From: a virus
Virus record (IMG/VR): IMGVR_UViG_3300047322_000298
Location: 1-29,334 of that record
Length of the DNA stretch: 29,334 nt
Strand: one strand, 5' to 3'
The position numbers and the translations under genes are program-made. Position 1 is the stretch's first letter, and every line of letters starts with the position of its first letter. This document shows, piece by piece, positions 27,597 to 29,334 of the stretch. The notes beneath the pieces are model-generated. The model made no database searches. It had not been told where the DNA came from and saw nothing but the letters and a program-made list of their open reading frames with translations.

Positions 27597-29334
27597 TACC
27601 TTTCTCCCCCCTCGCTACCACCACCGCCGTCGCCCCCTTCACCGCCGCCGTCAGTGCCTCCGCCCGCGCCGCCCACGCCGCCCACGTCGCCTTGCGTCAA
27701 TGGAACCTGTTCCACGACAGCGGCGGGTGCCGGGCCGTCTGGCGGCGGCGGGATCGGCTCTCCCGCCACCTGTTCATACGAGCCGTTGAACACGGCCAGA
27801 GAGTACGGTTGCGCGTCTCGACCGTCCTCGATCGTGGCGAACGTGGTCGTTACGGTCGCCGGTCCCGTGCCGTCGGCATGATGCAGTATCTCGATCTCAT
27901 CCTGATCCTGCCGACTGAGCGCAAGCCAACAGATGCGCGAAATCAGGGTATTGCTGATCGGGCGATAGAACGGTTCCGCCATCGTCAACGACTCTTGTCC
28001 ATCGCTGACGACAGCGGCTTCCAGAACCGTGTGTACACTACTGGTGCCGTCGCGGAACGTGAACAGCAACATCCGGCGCGACTGCGGAACCATGTTCACG
28101 AAATCGGTGTAGCCGGATCGGCTGACAGCGAGGATCGTGTCGTCGGGACCGGCCCAGAACCCCGGCATTAACTCAACGTCCCGGAAGTAGGTGGGCACGT
28201 AGAGCGGAAGTAACTTCCCTTGGAGGAAGTGCAGCAGACCGCGCAACTCATCGAGTTGTTTCCGGCCGACCACCATGTAGGTGAACTGTTGCAGCATGAA
28301 CGACAGGCCAGCGAGGTCGCGCCGTATCGGCACCGAGGTCGTTTGATTGTCGAACTCCTGCATGAGCCGCTTGTATTCCGTCGTGAGATCGTCGGCCTCG
28401 TTGGGCGTCCAGTCGAGTACCAAATAATCCAGACCCATGTCAGCCGGTGGAAGTCCGGGATGCTCGTTCGGTTCAATCGTATCGAACGTCAACGTGACCT
28501 GGGCCGCGTCATCCGCCCGCCGCGATCCGGCCTGGGTGCCGGTCATCCGGCACAGCTTGGTCAAATAGACGGTCGATCCCTTCGGCCAGTCTCGTGTTAG
28601 CGGAGCGGCGAGCGATACCAAGCCACCAGCGACCCCCGTCACCGTGACGATCTCGGACACGAACGGCAGCGTGCCGCGCAACATAAGGACGCTGCCGGAA
28701 GTAACTTCCGTATAGCTGAGATCGTCCATCGCCAAGCCGGTGCCACCCGTATGCGCGGGCGCGACAAGTCGGTACTTCTCCCACCATAGCGGGTAGTGCC
28801 AGTTGTGCGCGGCCGGATCACCTACCATCAAGCTGTCGTACAGCCGTCGGTCCATGCCGATGAGGGTGAAGCCCGCGTCGATCTGCCGACGCGGTGCGTT
28901 GCGTAACCGGCGACGTTGCTCGTAGCCGGTCTGCGACGTGAGTACGTCTGTCTTCCATAGCAGCCGTTCCGTGACACCGTTGAGCCAATCAGGCTCCAGG
29001 GTCCAGGCCGTAATGACCGCCGGGGTGATCGGCGGTACCGGCACTTCGATAGGGATCGGTGCCACGCAACCGGGCGGTATCGGGTCTGGCGATCCGACCT
29101 TATAGGAAAGCCACGATACCAGATTTAACCCGCCGCCGGTCCCGTTGACACCGTAATCAAGACCTATGAGATACGTGCCCGCGAGGCCAAGCCACCACTG
29201 TCCATCTGAAATACTGGTCGGAAAGAACAATTCGCCAACGACCAAGTAATGGGGAAACGTGGTGAGGTCGATCAGCAGCGGATGATTGGTATCAAGCCCA
29301 ATCAGAGCATCACCATAACTTATGAACTCGTACG
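27596..29334 (-). CDS. Tail structural protein, partial (runs off the right edge)
   Basis: At least 579 residues are visible; the frame is open to the window edge (…YGDALIGLDTNHPLLIDLTTFPHYLVVGELFFP), so the true start lies to the right. A beta-rich N-terminal part (SISDGQWWLGLAGTYLIGLDYGVNG) is followed by LWWEKYRLVAPAHTGGTGLAMDDLSYTEVTSGSVLMLRG and DYLVLDWTPNEADDLTTEYKRLMQEFDNQTTSVPIRRDLAG. It ends in a Gly/Pro tail with GGGTDGGGEGG. It is the first gene of the tail-tip module visible here, overlapping the minor-tail gene. Sites at 28206-28218 (read KLLP) and 28696-28710 (read EVTS) are inside. A fibre or tail-tip-attachment role is inferred. Confidence 0.7.
   Translation of the reverse strand, partial: YEFISYGDALIGLDTNHPLLIDLTTFPHYLVVGELFFPTSISDGQWWLGLAGTYLIGLDYGVNGTGGGLNLVSWLSYKVGSPDPIPPGCVAPIPIEVPVPPITPAVITAWTLEPDWLNGVTERLLWKTDVLTSQTGYEQRRRLRNAPRRQIDAGFTLIGMDRRLYDSLMVGDPAAHNWHYPLWWEKYRLVAPAHTGGTGLAMDDLSYTEVTSGSVLMLRGTLPFVSEIVTVTGVAGGLVSLAAPLTRDWPKGSTVYLTKLCRMTGTQAGSRRADDAAQVTLTFDTIEPNEHPGLPPADMGLDYLVLDWTPNEADDLTTEYKRLMQEFDNQTTSVPIRRDLAGLSFMLQQFTYMVVGRKQLDELRGLLHFLQGKLLPLYVPTYFRDVELMPGFWAGPDDTILAVSRSGYTDFVNMVPQSRRMLLFTFRDGTSSVHTVLEAAVVSDGQESLTMAEPFYRPISNTLISRICWLALSRQDQDEIEILHHADGTGPATVTTTFATIEDGRDAQPYSLAVFNGSYEQVAGEPIPPPPDGPAPAAVVEQVPLTQGDVGGVGGAGGGTDGGGEGGDGGGGSEGGER

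Larger units (their letters stand above)
2206..28710. repeat. Dispersed odd palindrome family GGAAGTWACTTCC (whole set)
   Basis: 32 exact copies of the 11-bp core GAAGTWACTTC start at 2207, 2961, 3317, 4111, 4637, 5390, 5626, 6316, 6617, 6867, 7274, 7520, 7736, 8249, 8820, 9265, 10627, 11800, 12314, 13551, 14387, 15055, 16130, 16591, 17476, 19894, 21425, 23706, 26454, 27226, 28207 and 28698. One-base variants lie at 5107, 7846, 25521 and 27402. Sixteen copies extend to the 13-mer GGAAGTWACTTCC. The centre is A in 21 and T in 11 when read on the plus strand, so the site has a weak polarity. Sites are densest in the small-gene region 3-9.3 kb and none occurs before 2206. Many lie over stop codons, starts or ribosome-binding sites. 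Confidence 0.95.

Noticed and set aside
1-29334. tRNA, rRNA, insertion sequences or integrase genes
   Set aside because: No cloverleaf, transposase or recombinase sequence was found by reading; none could be supported.

Overview
The window looks like part of a tailed, probably siphovirus-like, bacteriophage or prophage with a GC-rich proteobacterial host. The evidence is: (i) a leftward virion-gene block at 16.2-29.3 kb with a BR0599/DUF2163-type minor tail protein, a long J-like tail-tip protein and several fibre-type proteins; (ii) tightly packed small phage ORFs with stop/start overlaps; (iii) ParB-like proteins, a DPPY methyltransferase and rho-independent terminators. Two phage-borne PEP-CTERM proteins suggest a host with an exosortase/PEP-CTERM surface system. 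Host and phage genus cannot be fixed from sequence reading alone.

Layout. 1-480: three tiny overlapping membrane ORFs, leftward. 489-2063: leftward ParB-like gene with a very Ala/Lys-rich C-terminus, its terminator at 482-518 and a strong promoter at 2130-2158. 2064-2640: non-coding module with a motif site, an alternating purine-pyrimidine tract and short imperfect repeats. 2641-7718: thirteen small leftward genes, mostly conserved phage proteins of unknown function, several started by an identical AACAGGAGCAAAAC leader. 7719-8269: a second non-coding module built like the first, ending in a rightward promoter. 8270-12385: rightward genes, including a cysteine-peptidase-like protein, a second ParB-like protein with an acidic tail, an adenine-methyltransferase-like protein and small ORFs. 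12456-14339: rightward beta-helix protein, a Pro/Gly-rich repeat protein and a small helical protein, closed by a terminator. 14396-15876: two leftward PEP-CTERM genes with their own promoter and terminator, a moron-like cassette. 16198-29334: leftward tail and fibre operon, with a possible spanin pair at its distal end; the right-most gene runs off the window.

The most striking feature is a dispersed 13-bp odd palindrome, GGAAGTWACTTCC (11-bp core GAAGTWACTTC). I count 32 exact cores plus four one-base variants between 2.2 and 28.7 kb, where chance predicts far fewer than one. It lies between genes, over stop codons, inside ribosome-binding sites and inside coding regions, where it is read in different frames (E-V-T-S, K-L-L or G-S-N-F). 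That argues for selection on the DNA itself. The closest known logic is the dispersed operators of IncP KorB (a ParB-family protein with a 13-bp odd palindrome) or the stoperators of mycobacteriophage L5. The two ParB-like proteins and the winged-helix protein at 4972-5367 are the natural candidates in this window to bind it; this is inference.
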